In this document: piece by piece, positions 1-8,765 of the stretch | Position numbering within the stretch: position 1 is the stretch's first letter | Layout: each line of letters begins with the position of its first letter | Source: Rubrivirga marina | Lineage (GTDB): Bacteria > Bacteroidota > Rhodothermia > Rhodothermales > Rubricoccaceae | Assembly (NCBI RefSeq): GCF_002283365.1 | Contig: NZ_MQWD01000001.1 | Span: forward strand, 2,341,665 to 2,405,664 | Direction of reading: 5' to 3' | Length of the DNA stretch: 64,000 nucleotides | Translations under genes and position numbers: made by a program | The notes under the pieces: model-generated | Database searches by the model: none | What the model saw: the letters and a program-made list of their open reading frames with translations, nothing else | What the model was told of the DNA's origin: nothing

Positions 1-2223
1 CGGGCTGCCGTCCAGCGCGACAACTTCGGGTTCAACGAGGACTGGGAGAGCTCCTTCAACGAGGACAACGTCGAGCTCTCGCTCGCCGGCCCCATCGTCC
101 CGGGCAAGGTCCGGTTCTTTACGTCGGGGCAGGGCACGTTCTCGGACGGCTTCGAGCGCTACCTCTCGACGCCCGACTCGACGTTCTACTCGGTCCCCGA
201 CCAGGTGTCGAGCTCGATCGCGTCCGACTTCTGGGCGCCGCGCCGGGGCAACCGCTGGAACGGGCTCGGCAAGCTGGTCTACCTCCCGCGGGCCGGGATG
301 AAGCTCGTCGGCAGCTACCAGCGGTCGCTGGCGGTGAACCAGAACACGCGGATGCTCCAGGTCACGGGCAACGACGCCGTCGTCGCGCCGGGCTTCCAGT
401 ACGCCTTCGCGCTCCAGCCCGACCTCGCCAACACCTACACGCAGGACGCGAACCTCGCCTACCTCCTGTGGACGCACGCCGTCGGCCAGCGGTCGATCTA
501 CGAGGTCCAGGTCTCGCGCCTCTTCACGCGCCTCCGCGCCGACGCCAACGGCCGCGACTGGCGGCCCGAGAACGTCGACTCCGAGCTGGACCCGTTCTCG
601 ATCCCGGGCTTCCCGGGCGACATCTTCGGCAACCCGACGAGCGTCCCGGCCGACACGGCGCTCTTCGTGCTCCCGGGGCCGGGCTTCGTCAACAACGGCG
701 GCGTCGCGACCGACTGGCACGACCACTTCGCCGAGCAGCTCACGGCCCGCGCCGAGTTCACCCGGTTCACCGCCAACGAGTCGTACGAGCTCACGGCCGG
801 CGCGGAGTTCACGCTCAACGACTACCAGTGGATCGACATCGCCCGGCCGTGGGTCGGCGCGCCGATCCAGCTGCCCGACGGGACGTTCACGCAGTCGAAC
901 CGGCTCGGGCAGTCGTCCGACATCTGGCGCGTCAAGCCGCGGCGGAGCGCCTTTTACACGACGCACCGGTTCCGCTACAACGGGCTGATCGCCTCCCTCG
1001 GTGGCCGGTTCGAGGCGTGGGCCGCCGGCCAGTACGTCGACGACCTCGTGGCCGACTCGGCGTTCACGATCCCGACGGCGATCCGCGAGGGCTACGAGTC
1101 CGACACGACGCCGCTCCTCGGGCTCCGCTGGAAGGCCCGGCTCCTGCCGAAGCTCAACGTGAGCTTCCCGATCCGCGACAACCAGGTCCTGTTCTTCTCC
1201 TACGGGCACTCGATGCGGCTCCCGCACCCGACGTACCTGTACACGAACCTCGACCCGTTCTACCAGGACCGCTCGTTCTTCTCGGACCTCGGCAACCCGA
1301 ACCTCGACCCCGAGATCGACATCGCCTACGAGCTCGGCGTCCGGAACCAGATCACGGCCAACGACGCGCTCAACGTCACGGCGTTCTGGCGCGACAAGTT
1401 CGACTTCATCACGGTCGCCTCCGTCACGATCGCCGACCCGACGGGCCGGGAGACGAACCGCGCGCTCCGCGTCAACGGCGACTTCGCCCGCGTCCGCGGC
1501 ATCGAGGTGAGCTACACCAAGCGGGTCGGTGCGTGGTTCTTGGGCCAGTTCTCGGGGAGCTACTCCCGCGCGACCGGCCTCTCGTCGACCAACAACGACG
1601 CGCTCCAGGACCTCATCACGGACGGCAACGCGGACAACACGTTCGAGACGCCGCTCGCCTGGGACCGCCCGCTCGACCTCAAGGCGTCGGTCACGCTCTC
1701 GCACGACGAGGCCGAGCCGTGGCTCGGGATCCCCGGCCTCAACCGCGTCAAGCTGTTCGTCCAGAGCACGTTCCGGAGCGGCCAGCGGTACACGCCGGTC
1801 GAGTTCGTGGGCAACGAGGTCAACCCGTTCACGGGCGAGCGCGACTGGCGGCCGGTCTACGAGACCGTCGACGACCCCGCGCTCCGCTTTTCCGAGACCG
1901 GCAAGCCGTGGTGGTGGTTCGACCTCCGCGCCGAGCGCCGGTTCGGCATCGGCGGGAGCGACCTCATCGCGACGCTCGAGATCGAGAACCTGTTCAACCA
2001 GAAGAACAGCGTGATCGTCAACCCGGTGACGGGCGAGGCCTACCCCGAGATCGAGCCCGGCACGGACCCGACGACGCTCCGCGGCAACCCGGAGTACGAC
2101 GTGCCGACGTACCTCCGCGACCCGCGCTTCGAGGACCCCTCGACGAGCGGCCTCCCGCCGTTCAACCCGGCCCGCTTCCTGACCCCCCGACACGTCGTGC
2201 TCGGGGTGAGCTACAAGTTTTGA
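1..2223 (+). CDS. TonB-dependent receptor, C-terminal part (5' end outside the window)
   Basis: The reading frame is open from base 1 to the TGA at 2221-2223, giving 740 residues of a longer protein. The N-terminal signal, TonB box and most of the plug lie upstream. What is visible is the 22-strand barrel region: many short aromatic-rich segments separated by Asp/Asn-rich loops, then a late segment with the barrel-end pattern (E-N-L-F-N-Q-K near residue 665), ending in YKF, the aromatic C-terminus expected for BAM-dependent outer-membrane insertion. It should import an unidentified large substrate using TonB energy. The next gene (PorV-like) begins 44 bases after the stop, and a lipoprotein follows, so this is probably the first gene of an envelope operon. 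Family is certain; substrate cannot be read from the sequence. Confidence 0.9.
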   Translation, partial: RAAVQRDNFGFNEDWESSFNEDNVELSLAGPIVPGKVRFFTSGQGTFSDGFERYLSTPDSTFYSVPDQVSSSIASDFWAPRRGNRWNGLGKLVYLPRAGMKLVGSYQRSLAVNQNTRMLQVTGNDAVVAPGFQYAFALQPDLANTYTQDANLAYLLWTHAVGQRSIYEVQVSRLFTRLRADANGRDWRPENVDSELDPFSIPGFPGDIFGNPTSVPADTALFVLPGPGFVNNGGVATDWHDHFAEQLTARAEFTRFTANESYELTAGAEFTLNDYQWIDIARPWVGAPIQLPDGTFTQSNRLGQSSDIWRVKPRRSAFYTTHRFRYNGLIASLGGRFEAWAAGQYVDDLVADSAFTIPTAIREGYESDTTPLLGLRWKARLLPKLNVSFPIRDNQVLFFSYGHSMRLPHPTYLYTNLDPFYQDRSFFSDLGNPNLDPEIDIAYELGVRNQITANDALNVTAFWRDKFDFITVASVTIADPTGRETNRALRVNGDFARVRGIEVSYTKRVGAWFLGQFSGSYSRATGLSSTNNDALQDLITDGNADNTFETPLAWDRPLDLKASVTLSHDEAEPWLGIPGLNRVKLFVQSTFRSGQRYTPVEFVGNEVNPFTGERDWRPVYETVDDPALRFSETGKPWWWFDLRAERRFGIGGSDLIATLEIENLFNQKNSVIVNPVTGEAYPEIEPGTDPTTLRGNPEYDVPTYLRDPRFEDPSTSGLPPFNPARFLTPRHVVLGVSYKF

Positions 2224-2267
2224 TGCGTGATCGCCCGACTCTGCTCCCGCATCGCGCCGCCCGCCCC

Positions 2268-3281
2268 ATGACCCACCTCCTCCGCCTCGGGCTCCTCGCC
2301 GGACTGGTCGCCCTGGCCGGGCTGTCGACCGCCGCCTCCGCCCAGATCCTCCCGGCCTACGGCGAGGACCGGGCGGGGACGGCCGGCTTCCAGTTCCTCG
2401 AGGTCCCCGTCGACCCGCGCGGCGCGGCGCTCGGCGGGACGGCCGTGGCCACGGCCTCCGACGCCTCGGCGCTGTTCTGGAACCCCGCCCTCGCCGCCCG
2501 AGGCGGGCGGACCCAGGCCATGGCGGCCACGCTCTCCTACTTCGCCGACATCTCGATGAACTACGCCGCCGTGACCCAGCAGGTCGGCGCGTTCACGATC
2601 GGCGGCCACGTCCAGACGCTCGACTCGGGCGACATGGCGGTCACGACCGAGTTCTCGGGCCCGCAGGGGACGGGCCAGTCGTTCCGCTACCTCGGCGTCG
2701 TCGGCGGGCTCTCGGTGAGCCAGGCGCTCACGGACCTGTTCTCGTACGGCGTGACGGCGAAGGTCGCCCGCGAGTCGGCGGCCGACGTGGCGATGACGGT
2801 CCCGCTCCTCGACCTCGGCGTCCACTACAACGTGGGCTCGACGGGCGCCTCGATCGGCGTAGCGATCCGGAACTTCGGCCTCAACGGCGAGGCCTCGGGC
2901 GAGATCGAGCGGCCGACGGTCGACGGCGGGACGGTGATCGAGGACGAGTTCGAGGACCTCGTGCCGCCGACGACGTTCATGCTCGGCATCGGCTACGACG
3001 TGATCCGCTCGGCCGAGCACGACCTCACGGTCGCCGGCCAGCTCACGAACCCCAACGACAACGCCGAGCAGTTCAACGTCGGCGCGGAGTACGTCTGGAA
3101 CGACCTCCTCTCGCTGAGGGGCGGCTACCGCTTCGGCGTCGAGGAGGCCACGACGCCGACGCTCGGGTTCGGCATCGACGTGCCCGGCCTCGGCGAGCGC
3201 TCGATCCGGGCCGACTACGCCTTCGAGCAGTTCGAACGTCTCGGCCCGACCCACCGGATCGGCGTCTCCCTCCAGTTTTAG
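2268..3281 (+). CDS. PorV/PorQ family outer-membrane protein
   Basis: This 337-residue protein has a clear signal peptide (hydrophobic segment ending A-S-A-Q near residue 26). It then has the family signature: G-F-Q-F-L-E-V-P, D-P-R-G-A-A-L-G-G-T and L-F-W-N-P-A. Families of this kind are FadL-like beta-barrels; PorV is the T9SS component that accepts cargo and PorQ-like paralogues have related roles. The C-terminus LQF fits an outer-membrane barrel. I chose the ATG at 2268 because it directly precedes the signal peptide; an earlier in-frame ATG at 2223 overlaps the receptor stop codon but would add 15 charged residues before the signal. Placed between a TonB receptor and a lipoprotein, it may be a receptor-linked paralogue rather than the general secretion PorV. 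Confidence 0.85.
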   Translation: MTHLLRLGLLAGLVALAGLSTAASAQILPAYGEDRAGTAGFQFLEVPVDPRGAALGGTAVATASDASALFWNPALAARGGRTQAMAATLSYFADISMNYAAVTQQVGAFTIGGHVQTLDSGDMAVTTEFSGPQGTGQSFRYLGVVGGLSVSQALTDLFSYGVTAKVARESAADVAMTVPLLDLGVHYNVGSTGASIGVAIRNFGLNGEASGEIERPTVDGGTVIEDEFEDLVPPTTFMLGIGYDVIRSAEHDLTVAGQLTNPNDNAEQFNVGAEYVWNDLLSLRGGYRFGVEEATTPTLGFGIDVPGLGERSIRADYAFEQFERLGPTHRIGVSLQF

Positions 3282-3302
3282 GACCCGGCGCACCGCCCAG
3301 GA

Positions 3303-4658
3303 ATGACCCAGGACATGACCATGCCCTCCCCCCGGACGATCACCGCCTCGTGGCTCGTCGTGCTCGCCGGGCTGGCCGTCGCCCTCGCCGGGTGCGACGC
3401 CGTGCTCGGCTCGAAGAGCGACCCGACGACCGAGGAGATCTTCGATCAGGGCCAGACCGACCCGACGCTCGTCGACGATGTCGGCTACGTGCCGCTGAAC
3501 CCGTTCTACACGCAGGGCTTCGGCGGCGCGTTCGTCCGCCCGGTCGACGTCTACGTCGGCTACGACGAGTTCGTCTATGTCGCCGATGACCGCGGCGTCC
3601 ACGTGCTCGACCTCGCGGGCCGGCCGCAGTTCCTCCTCTCCGAGGTCGCCGGCCAGCCGCTCCGCGACATCACGGCCATCGTGCAGGACCGCCGGCTCGA
3701 CCTCTACGTCGCCGCCCGCCGCGACACGACCGTCGCCGGCGCTGACTGCCCCTCCGGCGGGAACCCCGAGGCCTGCGACCTCGCCGTCGTCTACCGCATC
3801 TCGGGCCTCACGACCGGGACGCCGCGCGTGGCCGACATCCTGTGGCACCCGTTCGACGACGGGAGCCGCCGGTTCACGCGCTTCGAGACGCCCGACACGT
3901 ACGCGGGCGGGACGAGCGACGAGGACGCCGAGTTCACCGGGGTCGCCGTCCTGGCCGACAACCGGCTCTACGTCACGCGGCGCGGCCCTGTCAACTCGAC
4001 GGCGACGGGCCGGCCGAGCCAGGCCTTCAGCCCGTTCAACGCGTTCCTCCAGTACACCGCCGAGGGCGAGTTCGTCCAGTACATCCGCGCGCTCACGCCC
4101 GACCGGCCGTCCCTGCTCAGCGCCTACTACCCGTCCGACGTCCTGACCTTCGTCGGCCCCCCGCAGCGGGGTTCGGTCGCGCTCAACGAGGACTTTATGA
4201 TCGCCCTCGCGCCGCCGGCGACGCAGCCCGACCCGACCTACGGCGTCGTCTCGGTCCAGGTCGTCGAGACGTCCGACGGGACCGAGTACCGGGTCGACTC
4301 CGGCCGCCTCGGCGCCGCGGGCAACCCGGACGCCGGCGACGGCGCGCTCTTCGAGGCCGGCCAGTTCGTGCGGCCGACGAGCCTCGCCTACGCGGCCGAC
4401 CAGACGGGCTACCTCTTCGTGCTCGACGCCGGGAAAGACAGCCTGTTCGTGTTCAACCAGAACGGAATCGAGGGTGTGGCCCCGCCGCCGGGCGCGGGCT
4501 CGACGCGCCCCGTCCGCGCTTCGTTCGGAGGCTCCGGCGCGGGCCCGCTCCAGTTCGCCGACCCGCAGGGCGTCGCGTACTACCAGGAGGTCGTCTACGT
4601 GGCCGACACGGGCAACAACCGGATCAGCCGCTTCCGCCTGAACACGGACTTCGAGTAG
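3303..4658 (+). CDS. NHL-repeat-like beta-propeller lipoprotein
   Basis: A 451-residue protein with a hydrophobic N-terminus and a lipobox (L-A-G-C near residue 30), so it should be lipid-anchored in the envelope. After a short acidic linker come repeated blade-like segments of the type Y-V-A-D-D-R-G-V-H-V-L-D and, near the end, V-Y-V-A-D-T-G-N-N-R-I, which is the signature of NHL/6-bladed propellers. Its role is probably binding or structural; no catalytic motif is visible. It follows the PorV-like gene by 21 bases and is likely co-transcribed with it and the receptor. In-frame ATGs at 3315 and 3321 are alternative starts that leave the signal sequence intact. Confidence 0.75.
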   Translation: MTQDMTMPSPRTITASWLVVLAGLAVALAGCDAVLGSKSDPTTEEIFDQGQTDPTLVDDVGYVPLNPFYTQGFGGAFVRPVDVYVGYDEFVYVADDRGVHVLDLAGRPQFLLSEVAGQPLRDITAIVQDRRLDLYVAARRDTTVAGADCPSGGNPEACDLAVVYRISGLTTGTPRVADILWHPFDDGSRRFTRFETPDTYAGGTSDEDAEFTGVAVLADNRLYVTRRGPVNSTATGRPSQAFSPFNAFLQYTAEGEFVQYIRALTPDRPSLLSAYYPSDVLTFVGPPQRGSVALNEDFMIALAPPATQPDPTYGVVSVQVVETSDGTEYRVDSGRLGAAGNPDAGDGALFEAGQFVRPTSLAYAADQTGYLFVLDAGKDSLFVFNQNGIEGVAPPPGAGSTRPVRASFGGSGAGPLQFADPQGVAYYQEVVYVADTGNNRISRFRLNTDFE

Positions 4659-4722
4659 AGGCGTGGGGGAAGGGGCATGAGCCATATTGCCCCTCGCCTT
4701 CGGCCCCTTGCCTTGTGCCCTC

Positions 4723-5985
4723 ATGACCCGCCCGCTGCTCGCCGCCGTCGTCCTTCTGTTCCTGGCGGTCGTCGTCGGGCAGTGGCTGCCGGGGTGCGCA
4801 TCGGCTGAGCCGGCCGCCGATGCCGTCGAGGCGGAGGACCCCGCGCTCGTCCTCGTCTCGATCGACGGGTACCGGTGGGACTACCTCGACCGGGCGACGG
4901 TCGACCAGCCGACGCTCCGGTTCATCGCGGAGGGCGTCCGTGCCGAGCGGCTGGCGCCGGAGTTCCCGACCAAGACGTTTCCGAACCACTACTCGCTCGT
5001 CACCGGGCTGTACCCGTCGCAGCACGGGATCGTCGGCAACACGATGCGCGACCCGGAGCGGCTGGTGGACGGCGAGCCCGCCCGGTTCTCCCTCTCGAAC
5101 CGCGAGGCCATCGTCGACGGCCGCTGGTGGGGAGGGGAGCCGATCTGGGCGACCGCCGAGAACCAGGGGCTGACGGCGGCGACGGTCTTCTGGCCCGGCT
5201 CTGAGGCCGAGATCGGGGGCGTCCGGCCGACCCATTGGCTTCCCTACGACGGCGACCTCGCCTACGCCGATCGTATCGACCAGGCGCTCGAGTGGCTCGA
5301 CGACGGGTCCGACCTCGTCACGCTCTACTTCGAGGCCGTCGACACCGCCGGCCACCGCTTCGGCCCGGAAGCCGATGAGACGAACGAGGCCATCGAGCAA
5401 GTCGATGCGGCGCTCGCCCGCCTCGTCGACGGTCTCCGTCAGCGGGGCCGGCTGGAGGCGACGGATCTCGTCATCGTCAGCGACCACGGAATGGCCGCCG
5501 TTTCGCCCGAGCGCGTCGTCCTCTTGGACGACGCCATCGACCTCGACGCCGTCGACGTGGACTGGGGCGAGCCGGTCGGCATCTGGCCGGAGGAAGGGCA
5601 GGACCCGAAGGCGATCGCGGAGGCGATCTCGGCGCTCCCGCACCTCACGGCCTATCCGAAGCCCGACGTGCCGGAGCGGCTCCACTACTCCGACAACGCC
5701 CGTATCCCGCCAGTCGTCGTGTTGGCCGATGAGGGCTGGACGGCGTCGTCCCGCGCGTACGTCGAGCGGAACCCCGACCGGCCGTCGGGCGGGACGCACG
5801 GCTACGACAACCGCGTCGAGTCGATGCACGGCCTCTTCCTCGCGCGTGGGCCGAGCTTCCGCAGCGGCCTCGTCACCGGTCCGATCCGGACGGTCGACGT
5901 GTACGACATCGTCGCCGAGGCGCTCGGACTCGACGCCGCGCCGAACGAGGGCGACCCCGAGGCCGCCGCTCGCGTGCTTCGGTAG
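4723..5985 (+). CDS. Alkaline-phosphatase-superfamily nucleotide pyrophosphatase/phosphodiesterase (NPP/ENPP type), lipoprotein
   Basis: A 420-residue protein whose core matches the ectonucleotide pyrophosphatase/phosphodiesterase family. Asp48 lies in S-I-D-G-Y, the nucleophile Thr85 in P-T-K-T-F-P-N-H-Y, followed by T-G-L-Y-P-S-Q-H-G-I. Later come the metal-binding S-D-H-G-M and T-H-G-Y-D-N. These enzymes hydrolyse nucleotide or phospholipid phosphodiester bonds with two zinc ions. The N-terminus is hydrophobic and ends L-P-G-C (Cys25), so a lipid anchor is likely. I chose ATG 4723 because it starts the signal sequence; an upstream alternative at 4687 adds residues that do not look like a signal. 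It sits 64 bases after the propeller lipoprotein and may belong to the same operon, possibly for phosphorus scavenging (inference). Confidence 0.85.
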   Translation: MTRPLLAAVVLLFLAVVVGQWLPGCASAEPAADAVEAEDPALVLVSIDGYRWDYLDRATVDQPTLRFIAEGVRAERLAPEFPTKTFPNHYSLVTGLYPSQHGIVGNTMRDPERLVDGEPARFSLSNREAIVDGRWWGGEPIWATAENQGLTAATVFWPGSEAEIGGVRPTHWLPYDGDLAYADRIDQALEWLDDGSDLVTLYFEAVDTAGHRFGPEADETNEAIEQVDAALARLVDGLRQRGRLEATDLVIVSDHGMAAVSPERVVLLDDAIDLDAVDVDWGEPVGIWPEEGQDPKAIAEAISALPHLTAYPKPDVPERLHYSDNARIPPVVVLADEGWTASSRAYVERNPDRPSGGTHGYDNRVESMHGLFLARGPSFRSGLVTGPIRTVDVYDIVAEALGLDAAPNEGDPEAAARVLR

Positions 5986-6090
5986 CCGCCTGGTCGGTGG
6001 GCTCACGGTTCCGCCCGCCGGCCTGTACCGAGGTAGGCAGGCCGGTGTCTGGACACGGAGTGGGGCACGGCGGACGGTGAACCCTGCCCG

Positions 6091-7326
6091 CTAGCCGCCC
6101 GAGGTGGGCGGGGCCGCGTTCTCGTCGCGCATCTCGGCCGCGACCCGCTCGGCCTCGGCGAGGACCCGGAGGACGTTGCCGCCCAGGATTTTGCGGACAT
6201 CCGCTTCGGAGAATCCGCGAGCCAGCAGGCCGTGCGTGACGTACGGCAGGCGCGTCGCGTCGCCCAGGCCGACCGGAAGGCGAGGGACGCCGTCGAAGTC
6301 GCTCCCCAGCCCGACGTGGTCGACCCCGGCCACCTCGGCCGCGTGCTGGACATGGTCGAGCACGTCGTCCAGGTCGATCCGCCCGGCGCCGAGGTAGGCG
6401 GCGAAGTAGTTGATCATGATCACGCCGCCGTTGTCGGCCAGTGCGCGGAGCATGTCGTCGGTGACGTTCCGGGCGTGGCGGTGAAGCGCGCGACACGACG
6501 AGTGGCTGAGGATCACGGGCGCGCGCGTCACCGCCAGCGCGTCCTCGAACGCGTCGTCGGAGACGTGGGAGAGGTCGACGAGCACGCCCAGCCGGTTCAT
6601 CTCGGTCACGAGCTCGCGGCCGAGCCGGTTGAGGCCGCCCCAGCGCGGCGCGTCGGTCGAGGCGTCGGCCCAGGCGTTCGTGTTCGAGTGGGTCAGCGTG
6701 ACGTAGCGGATGCCGTTGGCGGCGAGGAGGCGGAGGACCTCGGGCGAGCCCTGGAGCGCGTGGCCTCCTTCGAGCCCGAGGAGGACCGCGGTCTCGCCCC
6801 GCTGGCGGGCGTCGAGCACACCGTCGGCGGTGCGGACGAGCGTGGCGCCGTCGAGCCCGGCCACCTGCCGATTCACAGCCTCGATCATCGCGAGTGCGCG
6901 GTCCGTCGCGGCCTGCCCCTCGCCGTAGCTCCGCGCCACGTAAATGGAGAAGAACGCGCCGTCGAGCCCGCCCTCGGCCATCCTCGGGAGGTCGACGTGG
7001 TCGCTCCGGTGGCGCTCGCCGAACTGGTAGCCGCGGTCGAGCATCAGCGTCGGCGTGTCGACGTGCCCGTCGAGGACGACCGCGTCGTAATGGATGCGGA
7101 GTGCCTCGGCCCAGAGCGGGTCGACGGCGACGAGTCGGTCGACCTCGGCGGGGGGGAGGGGGATGCCGCCGCCGTCAGAGACCGTGGCCGGGTCGAGCGT
7201 GTCGGGCGCGGCGGGGGACGCCGAGGTCGAGTCGGTGGGAGGCTCCGCCGAGGCAGACGAGGCGGGGTCGGTGCAGGCGACGGCCAGCGCCGCGAGGGTG
7301 ACGGCGAGTACGGAGGACGGGCGCAT
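6091..7326 (-). CDS. Membrane dipeptidase, peptidase family M19
   Basis: This 411-residue protein is a renal-dipeptidase-type metallopeptidase, a TIM barrel with two zinc ions that hydrolyses dipeptides. The visible family marks, in order, are D-G-H-V-D-T-P (first zinc His/Asp), L-E-G-G-H-A-L (bridging Glu), T-H-S-N-T-N, V-D-L-S-H-V-S, L-S-H-S-S-C-R-A-L-H-R-H and G-S-D-F-D-G. The N-terminus is hydrophobic and ends in a Cys (A-V-A-C near residue 18), followed by a Ser/Ala/Pro-rich linker, suggesting a lipoprotein. It lies 9 bases after the alpha-hydroxy-acid oxidase gene on the same strand, so the two are probably co-transcribed. The physiological dipeptide is unknown; M19 enzymes also act on D-amino-acid dipeptides. 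Confidence 0.92.
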   Translation of the reverse strand: MRPSSVLAVTLAALAVACTDPASSASAEPPTDSTSASPAAPDTLDPATVSDGGGIPLPPAEVDRLVAVDPLWAEALRIHYDAVVLDGHVDTPTLMLDRGYQFGERHRSDHVDLPRMAEGGLDGAFFSIYVARSYGEGQAATDRALAMIEAVNRQVAGLDGATLVRTADGVLDARQRGETAVLLGLEGGHALQGSPEVLRLLAANGIRYVTLTHSNTNAWADASTDAPRWGGLNRLGRELVTEMNRLGVLVDLSHVSDDAFEDALAVTRAPVILSHSSCRALHRHARNVTDDMLRALADNGGVIMINYFAAYLGAGRIDLDDVLDHVQHAAEVAGVDHVGLGSDFDGVPRLPVGLGDATRLPYVTHGLLARGFSEADVRKILGGNVLRVLAEAERVAAEMRDENAAPPTSGG

Positions 7327-7335
7327 GAGCCCAGT

Positions 7336-8631
7336 CTACGCCGTGGCCGTCGTCAGCATCTCCGGCCCGACGTCGTCGAGCGCGTGGCAGCCGGCGAGCC
7401 CCATCGTCAGGTCCAACTCCGCGACGACGTTCTCGACGACGGTTCGTACCCCCCGCTCGCCGTCGATCGCGAGCCCGTAGACGTACGGCCGGCCGAGGAG
7501 GACGGCGTCGGCCCCCAGCGCGCGGGCCACGAACACGTCGGCGCCATTCCGGATTCCGCTGTCGAACAGGACCGGCATGCGCCCGTCGACGGCCTCGACC
7601 ACGCCCGGCAGCGCGTCGAGGCTGGCCACCTCGGCGTCGATCTGGCGGCCCCCGTGGTTCGACACGACGACCCCGTCGACGCCCGCGTCGAGCGCCCGCC
7701 GCGCGTCGTCGGGGTGGAGGATGCCCTTGAGGACGACGGGGAGCGACGTGGCCTCGCGGAGGAGGCCGAGGTCGTCCCACGTCAGTGACGGGCGGGAGTA
7801 GGTCGCGACGAACCGCTGGACGGCCTTCCTGGCCTTCTGCGAGCGGAGGTTGTCGAGCGTCGCGCCCGGCACGCGCCGCGCCTGCCCCAGCCCGGCGCGG
7901 ACGGTTGCCAGACGGAGGGGCGGGTCCGCCGGCGGGTCCGGCAGCGGGTGGTCGAGCTTCGACACGAACACGGGGTCGCTCGTGTACTGAGCGATCCCCA
8001 TGCCGTGGAGGAAGGGGAGCGAGCCGAGGTCGAGGTCGCGCGGGCGCCACCCCAGGAGTGTCGTGTCGAGCGTGAGGACGATGGCCGAGCACCCGCACGC
8101 CTCCGCGCGGCGGACGAACGAGCGGACGAGGTCGTCGTCGGTGCTCCAGTAGAGCTGGAAGAGGCGCGGCGCGCCGGGGCGGACGGCGTCCATCGCGGCG
8201 GCCGTCGCCTCCATCGGGACGCTGGCCTGGCTCGAGAACACGAACGGGACGCCGAGCGCGGCGGCGGCGCGGGCCACGGCGAGGTCGGCGTCGGGGTGGG
8301 CCATCTCAAGGACGCCGATGGGCGCGAGCATCAGCGGGGCGGGGAGCGCCTGCCCCAGCAACGCCGTCGAGAGGTCGCGTGGCTCGGCACCGCGAAGAAC
8401 GCGCGGGACGATCCGGTGCCGAGCGAACGCCGCCCGGTTGGCGTCCACGGTCCGCTCGGCGCCCGCCTCACCGGCGACGTAGGCCCACGCCTCTTCGGAC
8501 ATCGCGCGGCGGGCGGCGTCTTCGAGCGGGGCGGGGGCGGAGGGGACGGCCGGGGTGCGTCCGGCGAGGCCGTCGAGGTAGACGGCGCGCTGGCGGCGCG
8601 GGCCAGCGCCGGAGAGGTCGGGGGCAGACAC
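7336..8631 (-). CDS. FMN-dependent alpha-hydroxy-acid oxidase (lactate 2-monooxygenase-like)
   Basis: The protein has the TIM-barrel fold motifs of the FMN-dependent alpha-hydroxy-acid dehydrogenase family. These include P-I-G-V in an early strand, [23 protein letters not shown] (seen in the lactate monooxygenase branch), V-V-L-K-G-I and the active-site loop S-N-H-G-G-R-Q. It oxidises a 2-hydroxy acid such as lactate to the keto acid or its decarboxylated product. No ATG is available. I chose the GTG at 8631, which gives 431 residues and starts 11 residues before the conserved R-Q-R-A-V-Y-L-D-G; another GTG at 8733 would add 34 Pro/Arg-rich residues. It faces the T9SS cargo gene at 8766 across a short divergent spacer. 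Confidence 0.85.
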   Translation of the reverse strand: MSAPDLSGAGPRRQRAVYLDGLAGRTPAVPSAPAPLEDAARRAMSEEAWAYVAGEAGAERTVDANRAAFARHRIVPRVLRGAEPRDLSTALLGQALPAPLMLAPIGVLEMAHPDADLAVARAAAALGVPFVFSSQASVPMEATAAAMDAVRPGAPRLFQLYWSTDDDLVRSFVRRAEACGCSAIVLTLDTTLLGWRPRDLDLGSLPFLHGMGIAQYTSDPVFVSKLDHPLPDPPADPPLRLATVRAGLGQARRVPGATLDNLRSQKARKAVQRFVATYSRPSLTWDDLGLLREATSLPVVLKGILHPDDARRALDAGVDGVVVSNHGGRQIDAEVASLDALPGVVEAVDGRMPVLFDSGIRNGADVFVARALGADAVLLGRPYVYGLAIDGERGVRTVVENVVAELDLTMGLAGCHALDDVGPEMLTTATA

Positions 8632-8765
8632 AGCGGTGCGGAGAGCGGTCCCTCTCAACGGCTCGGGCGGTGGCGATGGTCCGCTGGCGCGGGGGCGCCG
8701 TTTCACCTCGACACGGCCCCCGGGAGTGTGCACTTTCCGGCCTCCCTTTTCCGACTCGCCAGCGT

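Noticed and set aside
2211-4724. Long minus-strand open frame opposite the PorV-like and lipoprotein genes
   Set aside because: It encodes an Arg/Glu/Asp/Val-rich product without signal, domain or start context, and is antisense to well-supported genes; typical of high-GC DNA.
6094-6115. CCGCCCGAGG-TGGGCGG stretch at the end of the M19 gene
   Set aside because: Short, imperfect and within the coding end; not separated from background.
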